A stretch of DNA of 64,000 nt from Flectonema sp. DT1601. Lineage: Eukaryota > Euglenozoa > Diplonemea > Diplonemida > Diplonemidae. Position numbers and translations under genes: made by a program. Within the stretch, counting starts at the first letter, position 1. Every line of letters begins with the position of its first letter. Below the pieces are notes generated by a model. The model was not told where the DNA came from, made no database searches, and worked only from the letters and a program-made list of their open reading frames with translations. Shown one piece after another: positions 13,543 to 23,139 of the stretch. The stretch lies in contig OZ025802.1 of NCBI GenBank assembly GCA_964019425.1, positions 992,001-1,056,000 on the forward strand, read 5' to 3'.

Positions 13543-13566
13543 AGCTATTACTTTTCATTTTTAATC

Positions 13567-15616
13567 ATGTCTTACGACGGAGCTATCGGTATCGATTTAG
13601 GAACCACCTACTCCTGTGTCGGAGTGTGGCAGAACGAACGTGTTGAAATCATTGCAAATGATCAAGGAAACCGTACTACCCCATCATACGTTGCGTTCAA
13701 CGACAGCGAGCGTCTTATTGGAGATGCCGCCAAGAACCAGGTTGCCATGAACCCAACCAACACCGTCTTCGACGCGAAGAGATTGATCGGTCGTAAGGTG
13801 ACTGACTCATCAGTTCAGTCAGACATGAAGCATTGGCCGTTCAAGGTCACTTCAAAGGCTGACCAGAAGCCACTTCTTGAGGTTCAGTACCTCGGAGAGA
13901 CCAAGCAGTTCATGCCTGAGGAAGTGTCAGCCATGATCCTTGTGAAGATGAAGGAGATCGCTGAGTCATTCCTTGGAAAGGACATCAAGAAGTCTGTCGT
14001 AACTGTTCCTGCTTACTTCAACGACTCCCAGAGACAGGCTACCAAGGATGCCGGTACCATCTCAGGAATGGAAGTTCTGAGAATCATCAACGAACCAACC
14101 GCTGCCGCCATCGCGTACGGTCTGGACAAGACTGAGGAGGCTGAGAAGAACATCCTCATCTTCGATTTGGGAGGTGGTACTTTTGACGTCACCTTGTTGA
14201 CCATCGACGGAGGAATCTTCGAAGTGAAGGCGACCGCCGGAGACACTCATTTGGGAGGAGAGGACTTTGACAACAGAATGGTTAACCACTTCGTTGAGGA
14301 GTTCAAGAGAAAGAACAAGAAGGACCTTACCCAGAACCAGCGTGCTCTCCGTAGATTGAGGACCGCATGTGAGAGAGCAAAGAGAGCTTTGTCCTCGGCT
14401 GCCCAGACATCGATCGAGATCGACTCCTTGTACGAGGGTATCGACTTCTACACCTCGATCACCCGTGCCAGATTCGAGGAATTGTGTGCCGACCTCTTCC
14501 GTTCATGTTTGAGACCTGTTGAGCAGGTTCTCGGAGACGCCAAGATGGACAAGAGATCGATCCACGAGGTCGTCCTTGTTGGAGGATCCACCAGAATTCC
14601 AAAGATCCAGTCGATGGTGAGCGACTTCTTCGGAGGAAAAGACCTCAACAAGTCGATCAACCCTGACGAGGCTGTTGCCTTTGGTGCCGCCGTTCAGGCG
14701 TTCGTTCTTACCGGAGGACAGAGCAAGCAGACTGAGCAGATCCTTCTTCTCGACGTGACCCCACTTACCTGTGGTATCGAGACCGCTGGAGGAGTGATGA
14801 CCCCTTTGATCAAGAGAAACACCACCATTCCAACCAAGAAAAGTCAGGTGTTCTCGACCTACTCTGACAACCAGCCGGGAGTTCACATCCAGGTATTCGA
14901 AGGAGAGAGAGCCATGACCAAGGACTGCCATCAGTTGGGAACATTCGACCTTTCCGGAATCCCACCAGCTGCACGTGGTGTTCCACAGATCGAAGTGACC
15001 TTCGATGTTGACGCCAACGGTATCATGAACGTTTCTGCTGAGGACAAGACCACTGGTAAGAAGTCCCAGGTCACCATCACCAACGACAAGGGTAGATTGT
15101 CACAGGCTGAGATCGACGCCATGTGCAAGGACGCTGAGAAGTTCGCCGAGCAGGACAAGATCGCCAAGGAGCGTATTGAGTCCAAGAACGGTCTTGAGAA
15201 CTACGCTTACTCGATGAAGAACACCTGCAACGACGAGAAGACCTCCGCGGCCCTCTCTGCCGATGACAAGAAGAAGATCATGGATGCCTCTGAGGAAGCC
15301 ATTCAGTGGTTGGACGCTTCCCAGGAAGTATGTATAGCTTGTTTATATTATTGTACCTTGTGATTATAATATATGTTTTTATCAAAAGAATATTACAACA
15401 ACACACAAACAGGCATCAAAGGAAGAGTACGACTCCAGAATGAAAGAACTTGAGGGTATCTGTCAGCCAATCATCACTAAGATGTACCAGCAGGCCGGAG
15501 GAGAAGGTGGCATGCCGGGAGGTATGCCAGGTGGCATGCCGGGAGGTATGCCGGGAGCTGGTGCCGGTGCTGGTGCCGGAGCCGGAGCCGGACCTCAAGT
15601 TGAAGAAGTTGACTAA
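13567..15616 (+). CDS. HSP70: Cytosolic heat shock protein 70
   Basis: ATP-dependent chaperone of the cytosol. Two exons, 13567-15327 and 15413-15616, encode 654 residues, the usual length. The nucleotide-binding domain shows [18 protein letters not shown] and VGGSTRIP. The tail has MPGG repeats, a Gly/Ala stretch and the terminal EEVD that binds TPR co-chaperones and marks the cytosolic form. The start at 13567 ([12 protein letters not shown]) fits the family. An in-frame ATG at 13519 would add 16 unusual residues and lies before the likely splice acceptor. Codons are strongly biased, as expected for high expression. The N-terminal VWQNERVEI wording matches kinetoplastid Hsp70 as I remember it. 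Confidence 0.97.
15328..15412 (+). other. Intron of Hsp70 (85 nt)
   Basis: Phase 0, gtatgt to cacaaacag. Removal joins DASQE to [14 protein letters not shown], which matches the conserved Hsp70 C-terminal region, so both boundaries are secure. Confidence 0.95.
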
Positions 15617-15800
15617 AAAGTTAGATTTCAAAAAAAAGCGTTCTTCCTCTCTTTATCAAGCTCCAATACTATTCCTCTCTTACTTCAATAGGTTAGTGAG
15701 ATTGCTACGTTTTGTAGCAACTCGTTTATTTTAATTTGCTTTTTCCCACTGCACCTTATCACAGGTGGGAATTATAGTTTAGCTTACCCTTACCTTTTGT

Positions 15801-15802
15801 AG
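15801..15802 (+). promoter_or_regulatory. Possible trans-splice acceptor, MutL homologue
   Basis: The AG follows ttacccttaccttttgt, 79 nt before the ATG. A second AG at 15832 has an A-rich context instead, so the choice is uncertain. Confidence 0.4.
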
Positions 15803-15881
15803 TGTAATCGTTCAGCAATAATTCTGAAAACAGGTCCTCCTACAATATAATGATAGATTAGTATTTTACTTATAATTAATT

Positions 15882-18872
15882 ATGTCTATTGAGCCTTTAC
15901 CTTCAGGTGAGTCAGTGATGATTCACGCTGGAGTGGTCATTCAATCTCCGTTGTCAATTGTGAAAGAGTTAGTTGAAAATTCTATAGACTCTGGAGCAAC
16001 AATCATTACAGTTAGAGTGTCTCAGTCTCTAGACACCATTACTGTTGAGGACAACGGTGAGGGAATAGACAGAGATCAGGTAAGTAGTATTAAGTTTGGT
16101 CACACATCAAAGGTTGGAACTTTTTACTACGGCTATCGAGGACAAGCATTGTCATCAATATCAGCGCAGGCTGGTGAAATTCATTTATTAACAAAATCTC
16201 GCCGGACACTGATATCGACGAGCGTTTGTTTACATACTGGTAATCAACTATCTAACAAAGGTAATCTGAGATCAGGGACAACACTAATTGTAAAAGACCC
16301 GTTCCGTAAGATTCCTGTAAGACATGCTTTCTGGTCAGACAAAACCCGAATAACAAGACAATTAAATGAAATAACAAAGTACTGCATTGGTATTAACATC
16401 ATCTCAACCCAACTACACCTAACACTTGTTAAGGGTTCAACTGTGGCAGTTAAGGCAGGAGAGAAACCTGTAAAAACAATAACTGACTCCGTAAGAATAA
16501 CTTTAGGAAATACGGTTTACTCTGGATTGGACAACATGACTGTGTCATCTCCTACAAATGATCAACGGGGGACTATTAAAATTCAATTATTCATCGCAAA
16601 GATTGGTACAGCTGGAAACCCAGCCCTTCGTTCAAGGGATGATCGGGTATTTACTTACATTAATGGGAGACTGGTTCGTTGGAGAGCAGGAATAGCTGCA
16701 ATTAAAGGATGTTGGATGTTAAGGAAACCACCTACTGTTACTAATAAAGTTCCGGTAGTAATCCTCATAGTTTCACTCCCTCATTGGGAAGTCGATTTAA
16801 ATGTTTGTCCTCAGAAATCAGAAGTTTTTTTCCCTCATGAAAAGAGTATTTTAGACGTTGTTGCGACAGCCCTCAGCCTTCAACCAGAACTACCATCTGA
16901 AAGCGACAGATATTCAGAGGCTACTAGGGAACCTTCTCCATCACCAGACTTATTCTTAACAGCAGCAGGTGGTATTTCAGCTTTTGGATCGTCATCTTTA
17001 CCAGACTGCGGTAATATTGAAATTAATAATTCTAATCAACTAAATCAGAACCGAAGTCCATCACCAGTCGGTGTTGTCAGCATTGAATCTGACTCAGTGA
17101 AATCTTCTATTTGTTCTCTTGATGATATGGAGTGTACGGTACCGTCACAGACAGATATGTCACCACCAGTTAGTGAACCTTCACCAACACAATTAGCAAA
17201 CAGTGAAAATACAAACATAGAGACATCAGACGGGGTTGTTTCGATATCAACGGAGCCGTCACAGACAGATATGTCACCACCAGTTGGGCCAACACCATTA
17301 GCATACAATGACAATACAAACACAGAAATATCAGACGGAGCAGTTTCGATATCAACGGAGCCGTCACAGACAGATATGTCACCACCAGTTAGTGAACCTT
17401 CACCAACACAATTAGCAAACAGTGAAAATACAAACATAGAGACATCAGACGGGGTTGTTTCGATATCAACGGAGCCGTCACAGACAGATATGTCACCACC
17501 AGTTGGGCCAACACCATTAGCATACAATGACAATACAAACACAGAAATATCAGACGGAGCAGTTTCGATATCAACGGAGCCGTCACAGACAGATATGTCA
17601 CCACCAGTTAGTGAACCTTCACCAACACAATTAGCAAACAGTGAAAATACAAACATAGAGATATCAGACGGGGTTGTTTCGATATCAACGGGGCCGTCAC
17701 CACCACCAGGATTCGGAAGTAGTACTGCCAGTGATCCCACACATCAGATTATTAAATTAACAAACCTTAGTCATAGCTGTAGTCAGTCAAGTAATGAAGA
17801 TGTAATATCTAACAGAAGTCATTCGGATCGTCGAAATAATTTTTTTGAATCTGCTGACAGACGTCTTTTAAAGACAAAACAGCCTCATCCTGATGAAGGA
17901 ATCAAAAGATTAAAAACAACTAGTTCAGTGAAAGTAAAAGAATCACTTCTTATTAATGATATTAAAAGATTCAAACCAGAGATTAATGAAATTCAAATTA
18001 CAAATAAGAATGCGATCGATGGAAGTAATTATGTCTCGTCACCTACTCAACCTGATCAATGTCAGAACATCCTTTCGGATGATGATAATGTAACGTACGT
18101 TCTACCAACGGATGTCAACAGTGAAAAAGATACTGCTGTGACTGTTAGTTTAACTCAATCATCATTCGAAGTTCAATTAAAAAAAAAAGGAAGCGTTCGA
18201 ATACCGGAATCTGATATAGCAGGTGACTTTATAAAAACACTTTGCGAACCGGAATTGATTAAGAATAAAGTCTATTCTTCATTGAGAGGTGTTGGTCGGG
18301 CTTCTTACAATCCAGAAATCATTCACTTAACAACCAAAAGAATAAACCTACTAACTGAAATGCGGGTACTAAATGTAGTCGGTCATGGTAATAGCTTTAT
18401 TTATTTGTACTCTGATAAGGGAGACATTGCTGTTACTGATGTGAAAAAAATGTTTGAAATCTCAACGGCAAAGCATCTCACAGTTACTTATCAAGTACCA
18501 TCACGTAAATTAGAAAAACCAGTATTAGTTAGTAGCATTGTAGGAATGGAGGTTGATTATGTATCTCGATTGGTAGAAAGGTATGAAAGAGACCCTTCTT
18601 TAATTATTAACGATGGTTTTAAATTATTAAGAACATCGAATCAGTATTTTGTAACTCATTCTCCAATTGATTCCAGTCTGCTACCGTTAATAGAAATATC
18701 TCAATCTGAAGAAAGACTTCAGTCATCTCGAATTCAAATATTAAAAATAATAAAATCTCGTGTTACTGAAGCATTCCCGTCAGGTGTAACGTTATCGAAT
18801 GCAATGGCTGCTTTTACATATTCACTCCAACATTGTTTTGATGAATGTGTCGATGTCATTATTTTAACATAG
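15882..18872 (+). CDS. MutL-family mismatch repair protein (PMS1/MLH2-like)
   Basis: The N-terminal 340 residues form a GHKL ATPase of the MutL family. The motif KELVENSIDSGA carries E29 and N33 at the same numbers as in E. coli MutL, followed by DNGEGI (D57) and GYRGQAL. The usual AGEV is AGVV here. A long Ser/Pro-rich linker contains a 219-bp tandem repeat. The C-terminal part, about residues 780-996, is compatible with a dimerisation domain, but I find no DQHA..E..E endonuclease motif, which suggests an accessory PMS1/MLH2-type subunit rather than PMS2 or MLH3. The 996-residue reading frame has no intron, and its codons are AT-rich and weakly biased, unlike the flanking Hsp70. Confidence 0.88.
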   Translation: MSIEPLPSGESVMIHAGVVIQSPLSIVKELVENSIDSGATIITVRVSQSLDTITVEDNGEGIDRDQVSSIKFGHTSKVGTFYYGYRGQALSSISAQAGEIHLLTKSRRTLISTSVCLHTGNQLSNKGNLRSGTTLIVKDPFRKIPVRHAFWSDKTRITRQLNEITKYCIGINIISTQLHLTLVKGSTVAVKAGEKPVKTITDSVRITLGNTVYSGLDNMTVSSPTNDQRGTIKIQLFIAKIGTAGNPALRSRDDRVFTYINGRLVRWRAGIAAIKGCWMLRKPPTVTNKVPVVILIVSLPHWEVDLNVCPQKSEVFFPHEKSILDVVATALSLQPELPSESDRYSEATREPSPSPDLFLTAAGGISAFGSSSLPDCGNIEINNSNQLNQNRSPSPVGVVSIESDSVKSSICSLDDMECTVPSQTDMSPPVSEPSPTQLANSENTNIETSDGVVSISTEPSQTDMSPPVGPTPLAYNDNTNTEISDGAVSISTEPSQTDMSPPVSEPSPTQLANSENTNIETSDGVVSISTEPSQTDMSPPVGPTPLAYNDNTNTEISDGAVSISTEPSQTDMSPPVSEPSPTQLANSENTNIEISDGVVSISTGPSPPPGFGSSTASDPTHQIIKLTNLSHSCSQSSNEDVISNRSHSDRRNNFFESADRRLLKTKQPHPDEGIKRLKTTSSVKVKESLLINDIKRFKPEINEIQITNKNAIDGSNYVSSPTQPDQCQNILSDDDNVTYVLPTDVNSEKDTAVTVSLTQSSFEVQLKKKGSVRIPESDIAGDFIKTLCEPELIKNKVYSSLRGVGRASYNPEIIHLTTKRINLLTEMRVLNVVGHGNSFIYLYSDKGDIAVTDVKKMFEISTAKHLTVTYQVPSRKLEKPVLVSSIVGMEVDYVSRLVERYERDPSLIINDGFKLLRTSNQYFVTHSPIDSSLLPLIEISQSEERLQSSRIQILKIIKSRVTEAFPSGVTLSNAMAAFTYSLQHCFDECVDVIILT
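17142..17699 (+). repeat. 219-bp in-frame tandem repeat, about 2.5 copies
   Basis: Units start at 17142, 17361 and 17580, spaced exactly 219 bp (73 codons). The first two appear identical, and the partial third has a few changes. Each unit is itself two related half-units of 38 and 35 codons opening with EPSQTDMSPPV, so that motif occurs five times in all. Confidence 0.95.
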
Positions 18873-18905
18873 TAATTGTTGATGTCAATTTTATTAAAAT
18901 CCTTT

Positions 18906-18937
<32 letters not shown>

Positions 18938-18969
18938 GGTGTCTTTGAGTTTGATTAACTTTTTCTGGT

Positions 18970-18971
18970 AG
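18970..18971 (+). promoter_or_regulatory. Putative trans-splice acceptor, 19012 gene
   Basis: A T run of more than 20 bases and actttttctggt precede this AG, 40 nt before the ATG. An alternative AG at 18997-18998 sits in A-rich sequence. Confidence 0.4.
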
Positions 18972-19011
18972 TCGAAAAAATAACAATTATCTTAACAGGA
19001 ACTCGCACAAC

Positions 19012-22000
19012 ATGGGGGCGGGAGCAACTGGAGGTGAGAATGCAAAACGTTGGGAAGGATTGGTCGGAGAGCTGCAAATGCTTTGCGAACAACAAAAGAA
19101 AATGATAAAATCAGCATCAGGTGAGTCACCTATTCCAAGTCCTAAAGCAGAAGAGTTTGCTGGAAGAAGAAGGTCCTCGATACTGAAGAAGGAGTCTTTG
19201 ATTGACAGAAAGAGACCATCTGGTAGCGCTGACGCAACTGACACCACCGTGAGAAGATCATCATCAGTAGTGTCATTCAGTGGTGAGGGAGGTCAGAAGG
19301 ATGTAGTCGCAGCTCTAGCGTCAGTTGCTGCAAACGGTAATTGTACATCACCAACGATATCGTCACCTACTAATAGAAGTATTAATTTTAGTAGTAATTT
19401 AGGATCACCTATTCCCTCTGCATTTGATACTCTCGACGACTCGACCATCAGAAGTGAAACAACCAGCACTCGTAAGAGTCGAGCTGATCAAATGAAATTG
19501 AGAGCAACTAGAAAACAATTCTTTGATCAATACATGGATGACCCAATCAACCCTGGGAGTGAACTAGCATGTTCTTATGTTGGTTTAATATGTACGTCTT
19601 TGTCTTACTTGATGTCAATGGAAAATGGAAGTAACTTCAAACTTGGTGTTGAAGACATCTTTTTTACCAATCACTTACCATTGCATTTTGTTAACTTGGA
19701 AACCATCACATTATCGGAATTGTACGCAATTTGTAAGGAATTCGTTGATACGGATCCAAGATTTAAAGATGTCGTTAGAGTAGAAGTATTCTACATGGAC
19801 ACTCGTCTGGTTGAAGGAGAAGTTCAACAAGGAGAACGTGCTAATGAGTCAGGTGACAGGGGACCTCCTTCACTTCAAGTTTTTAGAAAGAGTCTTGAAG
19901 AAGATTTCAACGGACTATCAGCCTGTCGTATTTTCTGCTACGATCCATTTGTTGTTGAACAGGCCAAGCTCAGAATTGATGACACGGATAGTGATGAAGG
20001 ATCTGCCTCTGATATGGAAGAGCCAGGAGAGTATACGGCAATATCACCAAATAACGGTAATGCTCCACCAACAACACCATCACAAACATTAGATTCATTA
20101 ACCAGATACAGCGCTAGATCTGCTCCAAAGAGTAAGTTCGGATCATCCAACGATGGAAAGTTCTCACTCTGCACAGCTTACAACAGTGTCCAGCATCAGT
20201 TACAACTTGTTGACTCAAATATCGATGGTAGTATTCACTTAACGTCAAATGACGCTCCTATTACAGCAATGTACAGAGCTTGTTGTACTAAAGATCGGGG
20301 AACTGAAAGAAAAAGAGGTTTTGTTAGATTTTCTTTAATTGATTCGAGTCCTCCTCTTGGATCAATCGAAGAGATGCCTGGTGATCTACACGATTTGTTC
20401 GTACCAGACTTATACTCTGGAGCTGGTATGAGAGGTATACCGTTGACCTCAGTCGATAGTCAAATATCAGGTCACATTACCGCTTTTGCATTCGCATTGC
20501 ATTTAGTACAGGGATTGCAACCGTTTTCTGAGACGGGAGTTGGGATTAATATAAAGGATATTTGTACGGCAATGCAATTCCCTTTAAATGTTATCGTGAA
20601 TTACCCAATGTCTTTGATTGAAGCTTACACGTGGATGCAATCGTACATAACAAACCATTCTGTTTGGAATGAAAAAATATTTCTTCATGTCCAACCTATT
20701 GAGAAGAAGGTCGACAGTGAAGACAGTCCTCCGACGATGTCGATAATGGAGTTTAGTGACATTCTAGTAACTGCTCAGAATAGTAAGGTTGGATCTTCAG
20801 TAACCATACTACAGTTTGATGTTAACGTTGCGCATTCTGTATTGGGGCTTTCGGGTAGTAAGTCAGCATCATCAGACCATTATGGTGTGTTTATGGGTTA
20901 TGATGCTGACAAACAGTTGGTTAAAATACTTGACATCCATCCAAAGAAATACACTCGATTCTGGGTAACGTCATTGCAGAGGTTGCATTCTGCTATTATT
21001 GGAAGAGGATTTATTGTTGTTCAACGTGCTAGAAGACCAAGTCAAGACTCAGAGATGTGTTTTAAAAGACAAGATACAATGATTCGCACGAAACTTGCAA
21101 AATTATATCTACCGCCAGTGGCACCTGCTATGTTTGTTCACGCATTTGAATATCCCACAAAAGTAATGGCGACTACCGCAGTTGCTGTGGCTATTAATCA
21201 TTTATTGGATGCAAAGCCTCCAATCATGGTTAGAAATTTTATTAATAGTGTTGATTGTGATCCTTCTTTTCTTGTTGACTCTTGTATTTCATTGTGTGAT
21301 TTACACCGTATTACTATCTCATACTTAGTAAAGAGTAAGAACGCTACGAAGGTTTCAGCGGAATATTCAGTTTTTGATGAGCTGACGGATGGTACAAGAA
21401 GGGTCTCGTTAGATCAATTCACGAAAATGGTTACGACAGCCACTCAGAATTCAAAAGATGAAATTTTAATTCTCAACTGTGGGTTGCAATTTCTTAAAAA
21501 TAACGGAGGAGGAAACGGAGGATTTTACTGCATCGTTCATGATATAAGTGATTCAAATATACTTACGATCAGTGACGTCAATCCGTCCCTGTATTCAAGG
21601 TTTCTCTACGTGCCAATAGATGAACTCTACCACGACCTTTGTGAAAAAGACATTCTAAGCCGTCGATCACGAGGAGTAATGAGGCTTTCAAAAACACCAT
21701 TGAATAGCTGCTATCAAGAAGGGAGGTTTATTGATTTATTTAAAGTTCCTCAGTGGCAGCAATTTAGAATTCCGCAATGCGTTCATTTAAACGTCATTGC
21801 GTTGGCTTTATCAATGATGGGACATCCTTGTTGTGCTGAAGAAATCTTTTATACGGCATATACCTGTCTTGGTGGTGAGAGGTATCGAAGAGGATCGGCA
21901 ATTTTTCCATGGCAGCAATTAAAAATCACCTTAGGAGAGCTAAACGAGCGAATGACGGTAACTGCAGTAGCTAAAATGGTAATGAAATTCGAACAAGCAA

Positions 22001-22410
22001 CGAACCATGATCTGACTGCGAGTACCATTATCGGAATATCAAAAGATGATTTCGCATCTTTGGTAGAGGAGACATCATTGTCGAAGTGTCCTTATCTGTT
22101 GGCAGTTATTATAAATACAGAACACATATTTCATATAAAATTATCAGAAGAAGAGTCTCAATGGAAATTTGGATGTGGAATTATTAAAGACTATGATGAT
22201 GATACAGGAATAGTTCAAGTTGTTGAAGCAAACAGCACTCGTTATGGAGGTCAATGGAGTTGTACTTTAGATGAGCTTTATGCTGCTGCTGATCTTGATT
22301 CAGTAGAACAGAGTGAAAACGGACTTATTAAAATAGGTAAACTCCAAACCGGATTAGGTGCAAAACGAAAGTCAATGGTACAAAAAGACTTTAAAGCCGC
22401 TGCTTTCTAA
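19012..22410 (+). CDS. Tandem phytochelatin-synthase-like (papain-fold) protein, probably catalytically dead
   Basis: This is a single-exon protein of 1132 residues. After a Ser-rich N-terminus there appear to be up to four diverged copies of a phytochelatin-synthase-like fold, near residues 169-445, 483-675, 699-880 and 918-1094. The second is clearest: DHYGVFMGYDADKQLVKILD has His623 and Asp641 with the same 18-residue spacing as the His/Asp pair of plant enzymes, followed by RFWV, an LxRLHSAI helix and RGFIVVQR. Its expected Cys position reads SGHITAF, so the nucleophile is missing. Copies 1, 3 and 4 also lack a complete triad by eye. Phytochelatin synthases make metal-binding glutathione polymers; this protein more likely has a binding or structural role. 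The assignment rests on manual motif matching. Confidence 0.6.
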   Translation: MGAGATGGENAKRWEGLVGELQMLCEQQKKMIKSASGESPIPSPKAEEFAGRRRSSILKKESLIDRKRPSGSADATDTTVRRSSSVVSFSGEGGQKDVVAALASVAANGNCTSPTISSPTNRSINFSSNLGSPIPSAFDTLDDSTIRSETTSTRKSRADQMKLRATRKQFFDQYMDDPINPGSELACSYVGLICTSLSYLMSMENGSNFKLGVEDIFFTNHLPLHFVNLETITLSELYAICKEFVDTDPRFKDVVRVEVFYMDTRLVEGEVQQGERANESGDRGPPSLQVFRKSLEEDFNGLSACRIFCYDPFVVEQAKLRIDDTDSDEGSASDMEEPGEYTAISPNNGNAPPTTPSQTLDSLTRYSARSAPKSKFGSSNDGKFSLCTAYNSVQHQLQLVDSNIDGSIHLTSNDAPITAMYRACCTKDRGTERKRGFVRFSLIDSSPPLGSIEEMPGDLHDLFVPDLYSGAGMRGIPLTSVDSQISGHITAFAFALHLVQGLQPFSETGVGINIKDICTAMQFPLNVIVNYPMSLIEAYTWMQSYITNHSVWNEKIFLHVQPIEKKVDSEDSPPTMSIMEFSDILVTAQNSKVGSSVTILQFDVNVAHSVLGLSGSKSASSDHYGVFMGYDADKQLVKILDIHPKKYTRFWVTSLQRLHSAIIGRGFIVVQRARRPSQDSEMCFKRQDTMIRTKLAKLYLPPVAPAMFVHAFEYPTKVMATTAVAVAINHLLDAKPPIMVRNFINSVDCDPSFLVDSCISLCDLHRITISYLVKSKNATKVSAEYSVFDELTDGTRRVSLDQFTKMVTTATQNSKDEILILNCGLQFLKNNGGGNGGFYCIVHDISDSNILTISDVNPSLYSRFLYVPIDELYHDLCEKDILSRRSRGVMRLSKTPLNSCYQEGRFIDLFKVPQWQQFRIPQCVHLNVIALALSMMGHPCCAEEIFYTAYTCLGGERYRRGSAIFPWQQLKITLGELNERMTVTAVAKMVMKFEQATNHDLTASTIIGISKDDFASLVEETSLSKCPYLLAVIINTEHIFHIKLSEEESQWKFGCGIIKDYDDDTGIVQVVEANSTRYGGQWSCTLDELYAAADLDSVEQSENGLIKIGKLQTGLGAKRKSMVQKDFKAAAF

Positions 22411-22766
22411 AATTAGGAAATTCTCTGTGTGGGAACACTGTACGAATATCTTACTAAATTTTTTTCAAAAAAAAAAAAAAAAAAAACCTCCCTTCTGATG
22501 TAATTAAATAAAAATTTGAATAAAATAAAATTAAATAAAGAAACGTGAGTTTTTTTTTTTTTTTTTTTTTTTTAACACACTTTTTGCAAAGTGTGGTTTT
22601 GCAATTCCCAACACCCAAACTTTCACCTTTATTCATTAATTAGTAACTTTAAATTATTGCTTTTCATAATTAGGAAAGAGGTTGTTGTTCTTCAACCTAA
22701 CAAGTCACACCGTTAAGGAAACGAGGGTACCATATTTGCTTCTGTGAATATTAAAGTAAGGTCTTT

Positions 22767-22797
<31 letters not shown>

Positions 22798-22860
22798 TGA
22801 CTTCGTATCTTATTGTCATAATCTGTTAATAGGTCCAGTCATTTCTTATAAATTACTTTT

Positions 22861-23098
22861 CGAATGTATAATGAGTATTTATGAGAGTCTTTTGTTATCT
22901 ATTTCGCTGTGCGCCAGTAATAGTGTTTGCGATCAACGAGAATGTCTGGCGTCGACCCAAAAACACCGTACTACTACCTCACTCCAAGTGCAGGAAGAAT
23001 ACAAGCGACCCCAACGAATGATTGTGACGCTTGTAGTTCCACTCACTGCCCAATCATTCTTATGATTACTAACGAATGTATAATGAGTATTTATGAGA
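22861..23098. repeat. 26-bp direct repeats flanking about 186 bp
   Basis: Identical 26-mers beginning cgaatgtataatgag occur at 22861-22886 and 23073-23098. They bracket the dispersed-repeat core and most of the small open frame. They may be a local duplication or the ends of a small insertion. Confidence 0.85.
22894..22937 (+). repeat. Partial copy of dispersed repeat (core only)
   Basis: A 27-base core ending gtgcgccagtaa matches the copies at 28165 and 61683 with one difference. A diverged spacer follows, then gatcaac. The AG at 22916-22917 has the look of a splice acceptor. Confidence 0.75.
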
Positions 23099-23139
23099 AT
23101 CGATTTCTTTTTTTTTTTTTTTTAAATGCAGTTGGTTAG
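22942..23139 (+). CDS. Possible small protein (uncertain)
   Basis: A frame of 65 codons begins MSGVDPKTPYYYLTPSAG and contains a short Cys cluster (CDACSSTHC). It lies 24 nt after an acceptor-like AG, the same layout as the confirmed genes. The last third runs into a direct repeat and a T tract (poly-Phe), so the real 3' end may differ or be spliced. I recognise no family. It may equally be chance. Confidence 0.25.
   Translation: MSGVDPKTPYYYLTPSAGRIQATPTNDCDACSSTHCPIILMITNECIMSIYENRFLFFFFLNAVG

Larger units (their letters stand above)
10858..13566. other. Long non-coding gap
   Basis: This 2.7-kb stretch is the longest without a convincing gene. It holds many homopolymer A/T runs, an AAC microsatellite near 12460-12476, several inverted repeats (listed separately) and a small CCCTGT/ACAGGG hairpin at 12840-12856. 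Short open frames such as 12641-12850 and 12966-13229 lack domain or codon-use support. It must contain the 3' end of the VWA transcript and the 5' region of Hsp70, and it could hold an unrecognised RNA or a transcription start region. Confidence 0.6.

Noticed and set aside
13519-13566. Extended N-terminus of Hsp70
   Set aside because: The extra 16 residues do not match the family, and the ATG lies upstream of the likely acceptor at 13542.
17045-17740. Antisense frame of 231 codons over the MutL tandem repeat
   Set aside because: It exists because the 219-bp unit is a multiple of three and open on both strands; the sense frame belongs to a clear MutL protein.
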